Origin: Acidobacteriota bacterium
GTDB lineage: Bacteria; Acidobacteriota; Thermoanaerobaculia; UBA5066; Gp7-AA6
Length of the DNA stretch: 38,274 nt
Direction of reading: 5' to 3'
Assembly: GCA_020199905.1 (NCBI GenBank)
Contig: JAIVJS010000009.1
Span: forward strand, 1 to 38,274
A program made the position numbers and the translations under genes. The notes below the pieces were generated by a model. That model saw only the letters and a program-made list of their open reading frames with translations. It was not told the DNA's origin and ran no database searches. Of this stretch, positions 17,955 through 25,281 are shown piece after piece; position 1 is the stretch's first letter; every line of letters starts with the position of its first letter.

Positions 17955-17970
17955 CCCGGTTTCGTCCGGG
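17955..17970. terminator. small hairpin between convergent ribF and the metal permease gene
   Basis: CCCGG, a 6-base loop TTTCGT, and CCGGG, with only 33 bp between the two stops. It lacks a T-tract, so function as a two-way terminator is a guess. Confidence 0.3.
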
Positions 17971-17971
17971 A

Positions 17972-18802
17972 TCAGGCCTGAATCGAGCGACGGAACGCAC
18001 GACGGTAGGCGGCGAGAACGAGCAGGGCGGCTCCGAAGGTCGCCACGATGGCGGCGCCGGTCGGCAGATCCAGGAGAAACGAGAGCGCCACGCCGGCCGC
18101 GGACACGACCGCGCCCATGGACCATCCGATCGCGAGCCGCGGTCCGAGGCGCTCGGCGAAGAGCATCGCGGTGACGGACGGCACGATCAGGAAACAGAAC
18201 ACGAGCAGCACGCCGGCGATCGCGACCGAGGACGTCACGACGAAACCGAACGACATGTAGAACAGGAAGTCCCACAGCCGCACGTTGACGCCCTCCCGCT
18301 CCGCGGCGCTCTCGTCCATCGAGATCGCCAGAAACCTCCGGCGAAAGATGAAGTGAAAGAGCCCCACGAGGGCGTAGAGCAGAGCGGTTTTCGCGAGCTC
18401 CGGCCAGGTCACGGAGAGGATGTTCCCGACGAGCATCTCCTTCAGGTGCTCGGTCTCCTGCGTCGCCTTCGACATGATCAGGATCGCCATGGCCGCCGAG
18501 ACCGCGTAGACGATCCCGATGATGGCTTCCTGAGGAATGCGCGTTTTCCGATGCACCCGGGTCAGGGCGAAGATCGCCGCGCCCAGGAACGTGAACCCGA
18601 GCGAGAACAGGTACGCGGTGGTCGAGTGGAGGTCGTAGCCCGCCAGGTACGCGACCGTCGAGCCTAAGGCGGCGATCTGCGCCAGCGAAAGGTCGACGAA
18701 GATGACGCCGCGCTCGACGACGTGCACGCCGAGGTACGCGTGGATCCCGGTCAGGATCAAACTCGCGACGAACGCGGGAAGGAGAATCTGAAAGATCGTC
18801 AC
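17972..18802 (-). CDS. zinc/manganese-type ABC transporter permease (ABC-3 family)
   Basis: A 276-residue inner-membrane protein with about eight hydrophobic segments, starting TIFQILLPAFVASLILTGIH. The segments YLGVHVVERGVIFVDLSLAQ and IAALGSTVAYLAG are characteristic of ZnuB/TroC-type permeases, which form the channel of metal-ion importers. The start is GTG 18800-18802, overlapping the TGA of the binding-protein gene (GTGA), so the two are translationally coupled. The matching ATPase gene is absent from both sides: ribF lies convergently 33 bp downstream. The longer open frame upstream runs over the binding-protein gene and is ignored. Confidence 0.9.
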   Translation of the reverse strand: MTIFQILLPAFVASLILTGIHAYLGVHVVERGVIFVDLSLAQIAALGSTVAYLAGYDLHSTTAYLFSLGFTFLGAAIFALTRVHRKTRIPQEAIIGIVYAVSAAMAILIMSKATQETEHLKEMLVGNILSVTWPELAKTALLYALVGLFHFIFRRRFLAISMDESAAEREGVNVRLWDFLFYMSFGFVVTSSVAIAGVLLVFCFLIVPSVTAMLFAERLGPRLAIGWSMGAVVSAAGVALSFLLDLPTGAAIVATFGAALLVLAAYRRAFRRSIQA

Positions 18803-19719
18803 GGCTTGCTCTTCATGGCCGAGACGAAGGAATCGACGTCCTTGTCGAAGAGCCCGAAATAATCCTTGATCTCGGGGACTCCGCCGACCGACGGATAGAA
18901 GACGACCACGGTGGCGCCGGTCTTGCCCGCGATCGCATTGGGTGTTTTCGAATCGAAGTAGGGCTCGACCAGGATGATCCGGATCTTCTCCCCCTGGATG
19001 AGGTTGATGATCTCGAGCGTGTGCGACGGCGACGGGGGTATCCCCGGCTTGGGCTCCACGTGGCCGGCCACCGTGAGCCTGAAGTGCTTCGCGAAGTTCG
19101 GCCAGGAATCGTGGAACGTGACGATCTTCGTTCCCGCGTAGGGGGCCATCTTCGCGTCCCACTCTTTCGTCTTTCCGGCCAGGCGCGCGTCAAAGGCGGC
19201 GAGGTTCCGGTCGTACGTGGGCTTGCCGGCCGGATCGAGCTCGGAGAGGCGAGCCGCGATCGCCCGCGCGATGATTCGCCCGTTGTCAGGGTCGGTCCAG
19301 TAGTGCGGATTTCCGTAGGGATGCACGTCGCCCATCGCGCGAGTGACCTGGCCGGTCGGACGCTGGAGGATGTCCGTTCCGATAGACGCGTCGAGATAGC
19401 CCGGATTACCGGGATGGATCTTCGAGTTGCGGCTCTGATCGATAAGCGGCGGGAGGTATCCGATCTCGAGCTCCAGGCCGGCGGCGATCAGAAGATCCGC
19501 GCGGGACAGCCGCACGATGAACGAGGGCTTCGCGTCCACGAAGTGGGGATCCTGGTATCCCTTCGCGAGGGCGAACGTCTCGACGCGATCGCCTCCGACC
19601 GCTTCCGCGATCGACGCGAAGTCCTGGAGCGTCGAGACGACTTTCAGCTTCGCCGCGGAGGCGGGCGCGGCAAACCCGAGCAGAGAGGCGAGCAGCAGAA
19701 GGACGGGGGTCTTTTTCAT
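18799..19719 (-). CDS. periplasmic metal-binding protein (TroA/ZnuA family)
   Basis: A 306-residue secreted binding protein. Residues 1-22 are a signal peptide (MKKTPVLLLLASLLGFAAPA, then SAA). Likely metal ligands by family position are His59 (YQDPHF), His139 (GNPHYW), His203 (TFHDSW) and an acidic residue in VEPYFD (252-256). The His-rich loop typical of many ZnuA proteins is missing, so zinc versus manganese or another metal cannot be decided. ATG 19717-19719 has a GAGGAG ribosome-binding site and lies 11 bp after the outer-membrane protein gene. Together with the permease it forms two thirds of a metal ABC importer. Confidence 0.88.
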   Translation of the reverse strand: MKKTPVLLLLASLLGFAAPASAAKLKVVSTLQDFASIAEAVGGDRVETFALAKGYQDPHFVDAKPSFIVRLSRADLLIAAGLELEIGYLPPLIDQSRNSKIHPGNPGYLDASIGTDILQRPTGQVTRAMGDVHPYGNPHYWTDPDNGRIIARAIAARLSELDPAGKPTYDRNLAAFDARLAGKTKEWDAKMAPYAGTKIVTFHDSWPNFAKHFRLTVAGHVEPKPGIPPSPSHTLEIINLIQGEKIRIILVEPYFDSKTPNAIAGKTGATVVVFYPSVGGVPEIKDYFGLFDKDVDSFVSAMKSKP

Positions 19720-19730
19720 TTTCGAGCTCC

Positions 19731-20891
19731 TCAGAAGGGGTGGGCGCCGTGGGCGCCGATGGCGAACTGGAGCTGGAGCAACGCCTCGGTGGCGTTGATT
19801 CCGCCCGCGTAACGGCGGCGGCGGAGCTCTCCTCGAAGCTGGGAAAATTCGCTCGGCCAGAAAGTCAGCAGAAGCGCCTGTCCCGTGTCGCGGCGGGAGG
19901 CCTCGTCGGCATGATCGGAGGACTCGACGCGCGCTCCCGTGAACCAGCGCTTCGCGAGCTGATATTCGCCGGAGAGAAACCATCCGCGGGCGGTCTGCCG
20001 GCCGTTCGACTGGTCCCGCCGGCTCCGATAGAGCTCTCCGCGAATCGACGCGGAGCGGTAGTTTCCCTGCCTCAGCGGCTTCCACCGGAAGGTCGCGTCG
20101 ATCGCCTCCAGCCGCGTGTGACGGGTGATCTCGTCGGTCGATCCCGTGTTCGGACCGTAGCCGTAGGAAAACCCGAGCTCCAGGTTGCTGCTTTCGGAGA
20201 TGTCTCCGTACGCGCGGTAGTGCGCGTTGTACGCGAGGTCGCTCCGATGCGGCGCGGCAAAGAGCTCCCCCGAGTCGCCCCGGAAGACCTGAAGGGTCAG
20301 CTCCGAGAACAGGTCCGCGGGCATCGGCAGCAGGTGGGAGATGGAGACTCCGTCGCCGATCCATCCCTCTTCGCCCCCGAGCAGGTTCACGATGGGAAGC
20401 GGCTCGTCCGCCCACGGCAGAACGTGAAGGTGCAGCGTGTTGATCTTCCCGAACTGCACGCGCATCCGTCCCACCTTCGCGAGGAATTGCGCGGGAAGAG
20501 CGGTGAAAGTCAGGTAGCCCTCCTCCACGTCGACGTTGCTGCCGTTGAACGAGAGGAAGAAATCCGCCCGGGCATACGGGTCGACGATGGCCTGCAGGCC
20601 GAGCTCCGACTCGCGCAGGCTCAGGTTCGGCAGGTTCTCGACCGGGTTTCGACCCGCCACGCCGAGAAAGTTTCCGATGACGGAAATCGAAGGATTGAAG
20701 TAGTTGGAGGTCTGCGAGCTGCCGCCGCCGGCCGGCGCCTGAGGAGGCGGGGCGGGCGGCGGCGCATCCGGCGCCGTCGGGGCGGGCGTCGGCGTCTCCT
20801 GCGGTGGAGGGGTCGCCTCCTGGGCGGCCAGGGCGGCGGCGAAACCAGAGGTCATGAGGCTGATCGCTAAGACAGAGATCCGAAGTTTCAT
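19731..20891 (-). CDS. outer-membrane beta-barrel protein in a metal-uptake operon
   Basis: A 386-residue protein with a signal peptide (MKLRISVLAISLMTSGFAAA LAA region), a proline-rich stretch (about 25-55), then alternating hydrophobic strands ending in a C-terminal phenylalanine (AIGAHGAHPF), the mark of an outer-membrane barrel. It lies directly before the TroA/ZnuA-type gene, so a porin-like role in letting metal ions or complexes into the periplasm is inferred. No TonB box or plug domain was recognised, which argues against a TonB-dependent receptor. ATG 20891 has a strong AGGAGG site. Confidence 0.75.
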   Translation of the reverse strand: MKLRISVLAISLMTSGFAAALAAQEATPPPQETPTPAPTAPDAPPPAPPPQAPAGGGSSQTSNYFNPSISVIGNFLGVAGRNPVENLPNLSLRESELGLQAIVDPYARADFFLSFNGSNVDVEEGYLTFTALPAQFLAKVGRMRVQFGKINTLHLHVLPWADEPLPIVNLLGGEEGWIGDGVSISHLLPMPADLFSELTLQVFRGDSGELFAAPHRSDLAYNAHYRAYGDISESSNLELGFSYGYGPNTGSTDEITRHTRLEAIDATFRWKPLRQGNYRSASIRGELYRSRRDQSNGRQTARGWFLSGEYQLAKRWFTGARVESSDHADEASRRDTGQALLLTFWPSEFSQLRGELRRRRYAGGINATEALLQLQFAIGAHGAHPF

Positions 20892-20952
20892 TGGTTCCTC
20901 CTGCCGGACGAGCCGGCACCGTGCGCCCGGCGGAAGCCGGACGCTCAGGCAC

Positions 20953-21300
20953 TCAGGCGAGTGCGGGGGGAGCGCGGCCGTCGTCGAGGCGAGGCGCGAA
21001 GAGACTGAGGGCGCGCCTCGGGACCATCACCGCCGAGCCGACCGCGCGCGCCGCGGAAGGGGCGAAGACGGCAAGCCCCGACAGCGAGACATTGCGGTGA
21101 GCGAGGCAGGCGAAGCAGCCGTGCGTCGAGGAGCCGTCCGGCGACTCCGCCGTCCAGGCGGGAACACCGGCCGCCGCCGACATCGCGGGGAGCGCCGTAC
21201 CGGGCTCCGGGTGCAGACCGAAGGATCCCGCGATGGCGACGAGCGCCGCGGCGAACAGGAGGACGCGCGACCAGCGGGCCCCACGAACGGCTTGCAGCAT
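20953..21300 (-). CDS. small membrane-anchored or secreted protein with CxxC motif
   Basis: A 115-residue protein. Residues about 10-30 (WSRVLLFAAALVAIAGSFGL) form a signal peptide or anchor. The middle holds THGCFACLAHRN, a CxxC with nearby histidines that could bind a metal, and the C-terminal half is hydrophobic then basic. The family is not recognised. It is the first gene of the metal-uptake operon, 61 bp before the barrel gene, which suggests a role in metal handling, but that is only context. ATG 21298-21300 is chosen because residues further upstream are antisense to the divergent transporter gene. Confidence 0.6.
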   Translation of the reverse strand: MLQAVRGARWSRVLLFAAALVAIAGSFGLHPEPGTALPAMSAAAGVPAWTAESPDGSSTHGCFACLAHRNVSLSGLAVFAPSAARAVGSAVMVPRRALSLFAPRLDDGRAPPALA

Positions 21301-21327
21301 CGGTTTTCGGAAACGACTCAAGGGGCC

Positions 21328-21333
21328 ATTGTA
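21328..21333 (-). promoter_or_regulatory. -10 box (TACAAT) of the metal-uptake operon
   Basis: On the minus strand TACAAT lies 27 bp before ATG 21300. Its -35 region falls on the inverted repeat at 21343-21360. Confidence 0.45.
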
Positions 21334-21342
21334 TTCCGCCGT

Positions 21343-21363
21343 TGTCCTGAACAGCGGACAGGA
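21343..21363. promoter_or_regulatory. overlapping inverted repeats in the divergent metal-transport promoter region
   Basis: TGTCC (21343-21347) pairs with GGACA (21356-21360), and TCCTG (21345-21349) pairs with CAGGA (21359-21363). The element lies where the -35 boxes of both the uptake operon and the CDF-like transporter gene would be, so it is a candidate shared operator. It does not match the AT-rich Zur or Fur boxes known to me. Confidence 0.4.
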
Positions 21364-21371
21364 GCCGTGCT

Positions 21372-21377
21372 TAGAAT
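21372..21377 (+). promoter_or_regulatory. -10 box (TAGAAT) for the CDF-like transporter gene
   Basis: TAGAAT lies 6 bp before ATG 21384 with no Shine-Dalgarno sequence, giving a probably leaderless mRNA. Confidence 0.45.
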
Positions 21378-21383
21378 GGCCCC

Positions 21384-22052
21384 ATGTCCGACCTGCCGCT
21401 CCTCGAGCCTGGCCGCGCCGCGGCGCCGGCACCCGCGGCCGGAAGTCCGGCCCTCCGGCGGAGGATGTACTGGCTGCTCGGACTGACCTTCCTGCACGTG
21501 TTCGGCGAGGGCGGGCTGGCGTTCTATGAGGCGGTCCGGATTGGAAGCCTCGCACTCCTCGCGTTCGCCCTGGAGAGCGTCATCGAGGGCGGCGCGGCCC
21601 TCCTCGCGGTCCGGCATCTCCGGCACCTCTCGGACGAGGAGGAAGACCACGCGCGCAGCGACCAGAACCTGGCGCGCTGGATCGGCGTTTCGTTTCTCCT
21701 CCTTGCCGCGTACACGACGATCCGCGGAATCGTGGAGCTCGCGGGGGGCGCGCACGCCGAAAGAAGCCCGCTCGGGCTCTATCTCACGATTTTCGCGACG
21801 TTCGGCATGCCCTTCATCGGATACTGGAAATGGAAGACGAGCCACGCGCTCGACAGCAAGGGCCTCGCGGCGGAGGCGAAGGAGTCGATCGCGTGCTCCG
21901 CGGATTCGGCCCTGACTCTTCTCGCGATGCTCGGCGGGCTTCTGGGCGCTCCGGGGTGGGCCGATCCGGCGCTCTCGCTGCTCATGGTGCCCTGGTTCCT
22001 GAGAGAGGGGCTGGCCCACGTGAGGGGGCGTGTGCACGCGCATGTGCATTGA
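21384..22052 (+). CDS. CDF-like (TMEM163-like) cation transporter
   Basis: A 222-residue inner-membrane protein with about six hydrophobic segments. Two helices carry the spaced polar residues expected of metal-binding helices 2 and 5 in cation diffusion facilitators: ALLAFALESVIEGGAALLA and LAAEAKESIACSADSALTLL. The His/Glu-rich segment HLRHLSDEEEDHARSD and the C-terminal RGRVHAHVH could bind metal. The cytosolic C-terminal domain of classical CDF proteins is missing, as in TMEM163-like members. Zinc or manganese efflux is the likely role, opposite to the divergent uptake operon. ATG 21384 fits the -10 box. Confidence 0.7.
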   Translation: MSDLPLLEPGRAAAPAPAAGSPALRRRMYWLLGLTFLHVFGEGGLAFYEAVRIGSLALLAFALESVIEGGAALLAVRHLRHLSDEEEDHARSDQNLARWIGVSFLLLAAYTTIRGIVELAGGAHAERSPLGLYLTIFATFGMPFIGYWKWKTSHALDSKGLAAEAKESIACSADSALTLLAMLGGLLGAPGWADPALSLLMVPWFLREGLAHVRGRVHAHVH

Positions 22053-22144
22053 GGGGGAGTCCCCGCCCCCCCCACGGCGTTCCCCCGCGGACTCCGCGGC
22101 CGGCCGGCACGCTCCTCCCGCCCGGCGCCCATCGCCTCCCGTCG

Positions 22145-22150
22145 TAAAAT
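22145..22150 (+). promoter_or_regulatory. possible -10 box (TAAAAT) for thioredoxin
   Basis: TAAAAT lies 50 bp before ATG 22201, leaving a leader with a GGAGGG ribosome-binding site (about 22186-22191). No -35 match is clear. Confidence 0.3.
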
Positions 22151-22200
22151 GAATCTTCCGGCCCGCATTTCGCATATGTCTGGATGGAGGGAATGGACTG

Positions 22201-22533
22201 ATGTCGGATAACCCGAACGTGCAAGAGGTCTCGGATACGAGTTTCGACGGGGACATCCTGAAGAGCGACAAGCCCGTGCTCGTCGATTTCTGGGCACCCT
22301 GGTGCGGCCCCTGCCGCTCGGTCGCCCCGATCGTGGACGACCTCGCGACGCAGTACAAAGACAAGCTGAAAGTGGCGAAGATCAACGTGGACGAGTCTTC
22401 GCAGGTGGCGATGAAATACCAAGTGACGTCCATCCCGACGTTCATCGTGTTCAAGAACGGCCAGGTCGCCGACCGGGTCCTGGGAGCCCTGCCGCGCAGC
22501 GAGTTCGTGAAGTTCATCGACCGGAATCTGTGA
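22201..22533 (+). CDS. trxA: thioredoxin
   Basis: A 110-residue cytoplasmic disulfide reductase with the active site FWAPWCGPCRSVAPIVDDLA (Cys34-Gly-Pro-Cys37 region), the conserved cis-proline in TSIPTFIVFKNGQ, and the usual central strand KVAKINVDES. Length and motif order are those of TrxA. The start is ATG 22201 with GGAGGG upstream. It is a single-gene unit, closed by a tandem hairpin terminator, and lies apart from any thioredoxin reductase gene. Confidence 0.95.
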   Translation: MSDNPNVQEVSDTSFDGDILKSDKPVLVDFWAPWCGPCRSVAPIVDDLATQYKDKLKVAKINVDESSQVAMKYQVTSIPTFIVFKNGQVADRVLGALPRSEFVKFIDRNL

Positions 22534-22539
22534 TTCGTC

Positions 22540-22592
22540 GGGCGCAAGCGCCCGGAGTCAGAAGGGAGGGCCATCGCCCTCCTTTTCCTTTT
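22540..22592 (+). terminator. tandem-hairpin intrinsic terminator after thioredoxin
   Basis: The first hairpin is GGGCGC-AA-GCGCCC (22540-22553). The second is GGAGGGC-CATC-GCCCTCC (22565-22582), followed directly by TTTTCCTTTT. The second is a textbook Rho-independent terminator and separates thioredoxin from the DUF2064 gene. Confidence 0.8.
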
Positions 22593-22629
22593 AGGCCCGG
22601 AGGGTAAATCCGGTTCCGCCTCTCCGTCG

Positions 22630-22635
22630 TAAGAT
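22630..22635 (+). promoter_or_regulatory. -10 box (TAAGAT) of the DUF2064/radical-SAM cluster
   Basis: TAAGAT lies 7 bp before GTG 22643 and just after the terminator, so it is the likely promoter of the downstream gene run; the mRNA would be nearly leaderless. Confidence 0.45.
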
Positions 22636-22642
22636 AGGCGTC

Positions 22643-23377
22643 GTGACCCGGTCTCCCGTTCGCCGGTCTCTCATTCTCTTCGCCCGGGAACCCTCCCGAG
22701 AGGCGCGCGCGAAGGGTTTTTCGGCGAGCGGGGCGGTCGATCTGTTCGCCTCCTTCGCCACCGGCTGGCTCGACGCGGCCGAACGGGCCGGCGCGCGGCT
22801 CGTGGTCGCGGCACCCGCGGAAGACCTCGCCGCCTGGCGCAGGCGCCTCCCGTCCGACCGCGGCATCTCGTTCATCGCGCAGCGCGGCCGCTCCTTCGGG
22901 GAGCGCGTGGAGGAGAGCGCCCGACGGATCGCGTCAGAAGGAGACTCCGCCGTGCTCGTCGGCGGAGACGTCCCGCCGAGCGCCCGCGCCGTCGGCCGCG
23001 CCTTCGACGCCCTCGACCGCGAGGCCGGAGCCGTGCTGGCCCCCGCGCCAGACGGCGGCGTCTCCCTGATCGCGATCCGCGCCGAAGACCTCGACCTCCT
23101 GCGACGTCTGACGGCCGGCAGCACCGGCGTGTTCGCGACTCTCGCGGACGGTCTCGAGGAACGCGGCCGGACCGTCGAGCTCGTCGACATCGCCCCCGAC
23201 GTCGACAGCCGCCGCGACCTGCGCCGTCTGCTCCGCGCCGGCGTCGTGTTCGCGGCCCGCTCTCTCGCTCGGTGCGCGCTCGCCCTTCCTTCCTCACGGG
23301 ACGGCCACCGTCCCTCGCCGCGATCTCTCCTCCTCGCCGGACCCTCGGGCCTTCGCGCTCCTCCCGCCTTCGCGTAG
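22643..23377 (+). CDS. DUF2064 / TIGR04282-type nucleotidyl- or glycosyltransferase-like protein
   Basis: A 244-residue protein with a GT-A-like fold inferred from family: SLILFAREPSREARAKGF at the N-terminus, FIAQRGRSFGERV, VLVGGDVPPSA and VLAPAPDGGVSLIAI in the middle. These are the DUF2064 landmarks; related proteins are annotated as arsenosugar-type glycosyltransferases, but the substrate here is unknown. The last 45 or so residues (from LARCALALPSS on) are low-complexity and probably not conserved. The start is GTG 22643. It heads a co-directional run with a radical-SAM protein, a phosphoesterase and an ABC importer. Confidence 0.78.
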   Translation: MTRSPVRRSLILFAREPSREARAKGFSASGAVDLFASFATGWLDAAERAGARLVVAAPAEDLAAWRRRLPSDRGISFIAQRGRSFGERVEESARRIASEGDSAVLVGGDVPPSARAVGRAFDALDREAGAVLAPAPDGGVSLIAIRAEDLDLLRRLTAGSTGVFATLADGLEERGRTVELVDIAPDVDSRRDLRRLLRAGVVFAARSLARCALALPSSRDGHRPSPRSLLLAGPSGLRAPPAFA

Positions 23378-23456
23378 CGACTTTCTTCAGTCGAAAACGC
23401 AACTCCGGCCTCCGCGCCGGATCAAGGCGGCCTCCGGGCCGGAAGGTGGGTCATCC

Positions 23457-24368
23457 GTGTACGAGTCGGTTTCGAGCTCTCCGCAGGCTCTCTCTCCGTC
23501 TCCAGGCGGCGTGTATCCGTTCGTGCCATCGGTCTCATTGGACACGCTCTGGTTCCAGGTCGCGGGAACCCTGTGCAATCTGAAGTGCACGCACTGCTTC
23601 ATCTCGTGCTCGCCCACGAACCACAATCACGAAATGCTGAGCCTCGCGGAGATCCGCGAACGGCTGGCCGAGGCGATCCCTCTCGGCGTTCGCGAGTACT
23701 ACTTCACCGGCGGCGAGCCGTTCATGAACCCGGAAATGCTCGCCATCCTGGACGAGACGCTGCGCCAGGGACCCGCCTCCGTTCTCACCAACGGCCTCCT
23801 TCTGACGCCTGAGCGATGCCGCCGGCTGAAAGCGCTTTCCGACGGGAGCGACTACTCGCTCGACATCCGGATCTCGATCGACGGGTACACCGCGGAGTCG
23901 AACGACCCGATCCGGGGATCCGGCACCTACGAGAAGATCCTGGCTGGAATCCGCAACCTGGCGGCCGCGGGATTGAACCCGGTGCTCACCGTGACCGAAG
24001 CGTGCGGAGAGGCGGCGAGCGCGGAGGGTCGGACCCGGTTTCTCGCCTGGCTGCGCGAGAACGGGCTTCCCCGGCCGCGGCTGAAGATCCTGTCGCTCTT
24101 TCGCATCGGCGCGGAGGAGCGGCGACTCCGGGCGTACGAGTCCTGGGAGTCCCTGCGGGGCCGAGGCCTGACGACCGATGAGTCAGAGAAGCTCCAGTGC
24201 TCCTCGTGCCGGATGGTCACCTCCCGCGGTGTTTACGTCTGTCCCATCCTGATCGATGAGCCGTCGGCGCGCATGGGCTCGTCCCTGGGAGAGACGCTCC
24301 GGCCCTTCGAGCTCGCCCATGCCGCGTGCTTCACGTGCCACGAGTACGGCGTCACATGCCGGACGTGA
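23457..24368 (+). CDS. radical SAM protein with C-terminal cysteine-rich (SPASM-like) region
   Basis: A 303-residue enzyme. The radical-SAM cluster motif is CNLKCTHC (Cys40, 44, 47), followed by YYFTGGEPFMNPEM (the GGEP motif that contacts SAM) and RISIDGYTAESNDPIRGSG. The C-terminus carries six more cysteines (248, 251, 262, 291, 294, 301) in the order CSSC, VCP, CFTC and VTC, which would suit one auxiliary iron-sulfur cluster as in SPASM or twitch domains. The reaction is unknown. The start is GTG 23457 with GGAAGGTGG upstream. It sits between a DUF2064 protein and an atypical phosphoesterase; no obvious precursor peptide gene is nearby. Confidence 0.85.
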   Translation: MYESVSSSPQALSPSPGGVYPFVPSVSLDTLWFQVAGTLCNLKCTHCFISCSPTNHNHEMLSLAEIRERLAEAIPLGVREYYFTGGEPFMNPEMLAILDETLRQGPASVLTNGLLLTPERCRRLKALSDGSDYSLDIRISIDGYTAESNDPIRGSGTYEKILAGIRNLAAAGLNPVLTVTEACGEAASAEGRTRFLAWLRENGLPRPRLKILSLFRIGAEERRLRAYESWESLRGRGLTTDESEKLQCSSCRMVTSRGVYVCPILIDEPSARMGSSLGETLRPFELAHAACFTCHEYGVTCRT

Positions 24369-24450
24369 GGGGCGGCGACGGGAGCCGAGCGACCAAAGGG
24401 AGCGAGACGGCCGCGGTGCTCCGCGGTCAACGAGATCGGGAAACGTTCGA

Positions 24451-25242
24451 ATGAACGCGAGTTCCCTCCGGCTGGCGTTCTTCGGCGGCGTCTACAACAA
24501 CTGGCGGGCGCTCGAGGCCGCCGCCGCCGATGTCCGGCGCAGGGGCGCGGACGCCGTGTATGCCCTTGGCGATTTCGGCGGGTTCGGCCCGCACCCTGAC
24601 CGCGTGTTCCCGATTCTCCTGGAGTCCGGCGCTCAGCCGATCCAGGGCAATTACGAAGAGTCGCTCTCGACGGGAGCGGCCGACTGCGGCTGCGGCTACA
24701 CCGATCCCCGCGACAACCACTTCGCCCAGATTTCCTACGACTACACCGCGGAAAACACCTCCGCGACGTGGAAGGCGTGGATGGCCTCCATCCCTGGAAC
24801 GAGGCGATTCGAGGCGGGCGGCCGCCGGGTTCTCCTCGTTCACGGTTCTCCGCGGAAGATCAACGAGTTTCTGTGGGAGTCGAACTCCCCAGTCCCCTTT
24901 CTGGAAAAGCTCCTGACCGACTTCGAAGCCGACGTGCTCGTGTGCACGCACACGGGACTCCACTGGACGCGTCGGCTGCCGTCCGGACGAATCGTCGTCA
25001 ACGCCGGCGTCCTCGGCCGGCCGGCCAACGACGGCGCGACGAACGTCTGGTACACCCGCGTGACGTTCGGCCGCGAGGTCCGTGTCGAGTTCGTCCCGGT
25101 TCTCTACGACCACGAGGCGCTGGCCCGCGAGATGGAGGACGAGCGGCTCCCGGCCGAATTCGTCGAGACCATCCGCACCGGCTGGTGGACGACCTGTCTC
25201 GAGATCCTTCCCGCCAAGGAACGCGAAAGAGGAAGGCATTGA
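24451..25242 (+). CDS. calcineurin-like metallophosphoesterase-fold protein with altered metal ligands
   Basis: A 263-residue protein with the order of motifs of the YfcE-type phosphoesterases: ALGDFGGFGPHPD (Asp41), GNYEES (66-71), LLVHGSP (His131), VCTHTGLHW (His167) and VVNAGVLGRP. The first motif, normally SDIHGN, reads GGVYNN (12-17), so the Asp and His that bind metal 1 are Gly13 and Tyr15, and GNHE is GNYE. A CGCG motif (79-82) follows. I recall relatives with a similar GG-x-Y-x-N start, so this may be a distinct subfamily. ATG 24451 is chosen from the fold start; upstream frame is unrelated. Confidence 0.75.
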   Translation: MNASSLRLAFFGGVYNNWRALEAAAADVRRRGADAVYALGDFGGFGPHPDRVFPILLESGAQPIQGNYEESLSTGAADCGCGYTDPRDNHFAQISYDYTAENTSATWKAWMASIPGTRRFEAGGRRVLLVHGSPRKINEFLWESNSPVPFLEKLLTDFEADVLVCTHTGLHWTRRLPSGRIVVNAGVLGRPANDGATNVWYTRVTFGREVRVEFVPVLYDHEALAREMEDERLPAEFVETIRTGWWTTCLEILPAKERERGRH

Positions 25243-25281
25243 GCCGCCCGGAAGGTCCGGCAAGAAAGCGAGTCTGAGTTG

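Noticed and set aside
22175..22210. 11-codon frame from ATG 22175 overlapping the thioredoxin start
   Set aside because: It has no promoter spacing or structure to support it, and thioredoxin has its own strong ribosome-binding site.
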